DNA from: an uncultured Lachnospiraceae bacterium
Lineage (GTDB): Bacteria; Bacillota; Clostridia; Lachnospirales; Lachnospiraceae
Reading direction: 5' to 3'
NCBI GenBank assembly: GCA_944376975.1
Contig: CALWEE010000117.1
Location: 1-5,815, forward strand
Length of the DNA: 5,815 nt
Under the pieces are notes generated by a model. That model made no database searches. It was given only the letters and a program-made list of their open reading frames with translations, and had not been told where the DNA came from. Below, one piece after another: positions 3,750-5,815 of the stretch (its first letter is position 1; each line of letters begins with the position of its first letter). A program made the translations under genes and the position numbers.

Positions 3750-5078
3750 TCATTTGGATTTGTTGGCGAATTTTGTGTAATTGGGCAGCCATACCAGTTC
3801 CACGGTCCCGATGGGGCCGTTACGCTGTTTGGCGATGATGATCTCGGAGATGTTCTTTTTCTCCGTATCTTTATTGTAGTAATCGTCCCGGTATATGAAC
3901 ATGACCACGTCAGCGTCCTGCTCAATGGCCCCGGATTCTCTCAGGTCCGAAAGCATGGGCCGGTGGTCCGGACGCTGTTCGCAGGCCCGGCTGAGCTGCG
4001 ACAGGGCGATCACCGGTACGTCAAGCTCCCTGGCCAGTGACTTTAACGCCCGGGATATGTCGGATATCTCCTGCTGTCTGGACTCTGTCCGTCTGTTGCC
4101 GTTCATGAGCTGGAGATAGTCGATGATGACCAGGCCGAGCCCTTTTTCCAGTTTGTATTTCCGGCATTTGGAGCGGAGCTCCGATATGGTGATGCCCGGC
4201 GTATCGTCAATGAACAGCGGCGCGTCGCTGATAACGCCCGCGCTCTCGATCAGCTTTTCCCAGTCGCCGGTATTCAGGTTTCCGGTCCGTATCATCTGGG
4301 AATCCACCTTGGACTCCATGGACAGGATACGGTTCACCAGCTGATCCTTTGACATTTCCAGGCTGAATATGGCCGTTGGCACCTTGTTCTTAATGGCGAT
4401 ATTCTGGGCCAGGTTCAGGACGAAGGCCGTCTTTCCCATGGAAGGACGGGCGGCGATCAGTATGAGATCCGACGACTGAAGGCCGGATGTTTTATAGTCC
4501 AGATCGTAAAACCCGGTGGCGATGCCGGTCACCGTGCCTTTGTGGCGGGCCGCCATCTCGATCTTGTCGATCACGCTCAGCACCACATCCTGGATGGGGA
4601 CAAAATCGTCCGCCGATTTTTTCTGGAGCAGATCGAATATCTTTTTTTCCGTCATGTCCAGGATATCGTCCACCGGCTCCTTGGCCAGATAACAGGTATT
4701 GGCGATCTCTTCGTTCGCCTTTATGAGCCGGCGCAAAGTGGCCTTTTCCGCCACGGTACGGGCGTAATGCCGGATATTGACCGATGTGGGCACATCGTTG
4801 ATCAGTCCGCTTATAAACTCGACGCTGGTCAGTTCCGCAGGCACGTCCTTTGTCTTTAATATGTCCTGGAGCGTGACCAGATCCACCGGCTTCCCTTCCG
4901 AATAGAGTTCCACCATGGAATCAAACAGCACGCCGTACTGTCTCTGATAAAAGTCCTCGCCTGTGATGATCTCTGACGCCGCCGCGATGGCGTCCGTATC
5001 CATGATCATGGAACCGACGACCGCCCGCTCCGCTTCCGGGCTGTGGGGCAGTATCCGCTTTACCAATGCTTCTTCCAT
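3750..5078 (-). CDS. dnaB: Replicative DNA helicase
   Basis: The hexameric ring helicase that unwinds DNA at the replication fork and recruits primase (called DnaC in Bacillus). Seen in 442 residues: the N-terminal DnaB domain (PHSPEAERAVVGSMIMD at about 11-27 to about 115), a linker, then the RecA-like motor from about 180. Walker A is ARPSMGKT (210-217) and Walker B is LVIIDYLQLM (316-325). Motif H3 is ALSQLSR (358-364). Motif H4 is SDLRESGAIEQDADVVMFI (377-395). The arginine-finger segment is AKQRNGPIGT (416-425). The length is normal and there is no intein. A GGAGG ribosome site lies 7 bases before the ATG. It starts 16 bp after the rplI stop, in the conserved Firmicutes order gdpP-rplI-dnaB, and is almost surely co-transcribed. 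Confidence 0.97.
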   Translation of the reverse strand: MEEALVKRILPHSPEAERAVVGSMIMDTDAIAAASEIITGEDFYQRQYGVLFDSMVELYSEGKPVDLVTLQDILKTKDVPAELTSVEFISGLINDVPTSVNIRHYARTVAEKATLRRLIKANEEIANTCYLAKEPVDDILDMTEKKIFDLLQKKSADDFVPIQDVVLSVIDKIEMAARHKGTVTGIATGFYDLDYKTSGLQSSDLILIAARPSMGKTAFVLNLAQNIAIKNKVPTAIFSLEMSKDQLVNRILSMESKVDSQMIRTGNLNTGDWEKLIESAGVISDAPLFIDDTPGITISELRSKCRKYKLEKGLGLVIIDYLQLMNGNRRTESRQQEISDISRALKSLARELDVPVIALSQLSRACEQRPDHRPMLSDLRESGAIEQDADVVMFIYRDDYYNKDTEKKNISEIIIAKQRNGPIGTVELVWLPNYTKFANKSK

Positions 5079-5094
5079 ACGCGCCTCCGCAAGA

Positions 5095-5541
5095 TCAGGC
5101 TTCCCGGACTTTGACCGTCAGCTGGGCCGTTACTTTCGGATGGACCTTGTAGGGCACGATCACGTTCCCAAGGCTCCGTATGGGCTCTTTTAACACCAGC
5201 TTTTTCTTGTCAATGTCTATGTTCAGCTGGTCTTTGGCCGCTGCCGCGATCTCCTTGGTCGATACGGACCCGAAGACTTTTCCGCCTTCTCCGGTCTTGA
5301 TATGGACGACGACCGACCGGTCTTTAAGTTCTTCCGCGAAGGCTTTCGCCGCTTCCAGCTGTTCCTTCGCCACTTTTTCCTCATTGGCCTTTTTCAGTTT
5401 CAGATCATTGATATTCTTCGCCGTGGCTTCCACGCCCAGCTTTTTCTTCAATATGAAATTGCGGGCGTAGCCCTCGTTGATCTCGACCATCTCGCCCTTT
5501 TTCCCAAGGCTTTTCACATCTTCCATAAGGATCACTTTCAT
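5095..5541 (-). CDS. rplI: 50S ribosomal protein L9
   Basis: A component of the large ribosomal subunit that binds 23S rRNA near the L1 stalk base. Seen in 148 residues: the N-terminal rRNA-binding domain [20 protein letters not shown] with the family segment [17 protein letters not shown] (20-36), a long charged connecting helix (about 41-74), and the C-terminal domain with [18 protein letters not shown] (about 82-99) and [20 protein letters not shown] (about 121-140). Length and layout are typical. The ribosome site AAGGAG lies inside the end of gdpP, and only one base separates the gdpP stop from this ATG, so translation is probably coupled. Confidence 0.97.
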   Translation of the reverse strand: MKVILMEDVKSLGKKGEMVEINEGYARNFILKKKLGVEATAKNINDLKLKKANEEKVAKEQLEAAKAFAEELKDRSVVVHIKTGEGGKVFGSVSTKEIAAAAKDQLNIDIDKKKLVLKEPIRSLGNVIVPYKVHPKVTAQLTVKVREA

Positions 5542-5542
5542 G

Positions 5543-5815
5543 TTATATCGCTCCTTCTTTCTTCATGCTCCGGACTGTGGCTTTAATGTAAGTCAGAGCT
5601 TCCTGTTCTGTCATATCGTTCAGCTGGGCGCCCGCAATGGTGCTGTGGCCGCCGCCGCCGACCCGCTCCATGACAAGCTGCACGTTGATGCCGTCGCTGC
5701 CTTCCGTGGACCGGGCGCTCACGTAAACGACGCCCTTGACCTTCGTGGCCACGAAGGACGCCCGTATATCTGTAATGTTCAGCAGTTCATTGGCCACCTG
5801 GGCGCCGACGACGGT
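5543..5815 (-). CDS. gdpP: Cyclic-di-AMP phosphodiesterase, C-terminal fragment
   Basis: The last 90 codons of a gene entering from the right edge. Seen: [20 protein letters not shown], then [20 protein letters not shown], and the DHHA1 signature [16 protein letters not shown] (about residues 50-65 of the fragment), followed by a C-terminal helix ending MKKEGAI. This matches the DHH/DHHA1 end of GdpP (YybT), a membrane-bound enzyme that hydrolyses cyclic di-AMP. The transmembrane, PAS-like and GGDEF-like parts would lie outside the window. A GTG at 5797 is an internal valine, not the start, because the frame stays open to the edge. Assignment to GdpP rather than NrnA or another DHH protein rests on the GGGGH motif together with the rplI-dnaB neighbours. 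Confidence 0.9.
   Translation of the reverse strand, partial: TVVGAQVANELLNITDIRASFVATKVKGVVYVSARSTEGSDGINVQLVMERVGGGGHSTIAGAQLNDMTEQEALTYIKATVRSMKKEGAI

Overview
The window looks like a chromosomal segment of a moderately GC-rich Clostridia (Bacillota), most likely Lachnospiraceae. The reasons are strong Shine-Dalgarno sites (AAGGAGG, GGAGGT), sigma-A type promoters, a MecA adaptor, a 2[4Fe-4S] clostridial ferredoxin and the Firmicutes-typical gdpP-rplI-dnaB order. The taxonomic placement is inference from gene content; no rRNA or other marker is present.

Layout, left to right. (1) 1-327, minus: the N-terminus of a secreted lipoprotein that runs off the left edge. (2) 328-859: a regulatory spacer between the divergent lipoprotein and mecA genes. 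It holds two minus-strand promoters (451-479 and 683-711), one plus-strand promoter for mecA (793-821), an 11-bp inverted repeat straddling the lipoprotein promoter, and a GC-rich hairpin whose outer arms are T and A tracts lying between the two divergent promoters. (3) 860-1648, plus: mecA, the adaptor that delivers substrates to ClpC-type proteases. (4) 1649-2216: 568 bp without a convincing gene. It opens with two hairpins, closes with the DUF1858 terminator, and between them carries a very regular degenerate array. Six CCGT and six ACGG half-sites recur at about 52 bp over 1760-2070, each pair forming CCGT-N16/17/18-ACGG while the rest of each unit diverges. This is the most unusual thing in the window. 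(5) 2217-2802: a divergent pair of small redox proteins, a DUF1858 protein with a CxxC motif (minus) and a 56-residue 2[4Fe-4S] ferredoxin (plus, missed by a long-ORF cut-off). Each has a clear promoter, and a Fur/FNR-like palindrome lies between them. (6) 2813-2844: a bidirectional terminator shared by the ferredoxin and the convergent regulator. (7) 2873-3547, minus: a MerR-type regulator with its own promoter. (8) 3750-5815, minus: dnaB, rplI and the C-terminus of gdpP, tightly packed as an operon.

Functionally, the right half is a conserved housekeeping cluster: c-di-AMP hydrolysis, ribosomal protein L9 and the replicative helicase. A MerR-type regulator sits downstream under its own promoter. 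The middle is a small redox module probably controlled by metal or oxygen. The left part combines proteolysis control with a cell-surface lipoprotein. The periodic array is noncoding as far as I can see, and I cannot assign it to any known element class.
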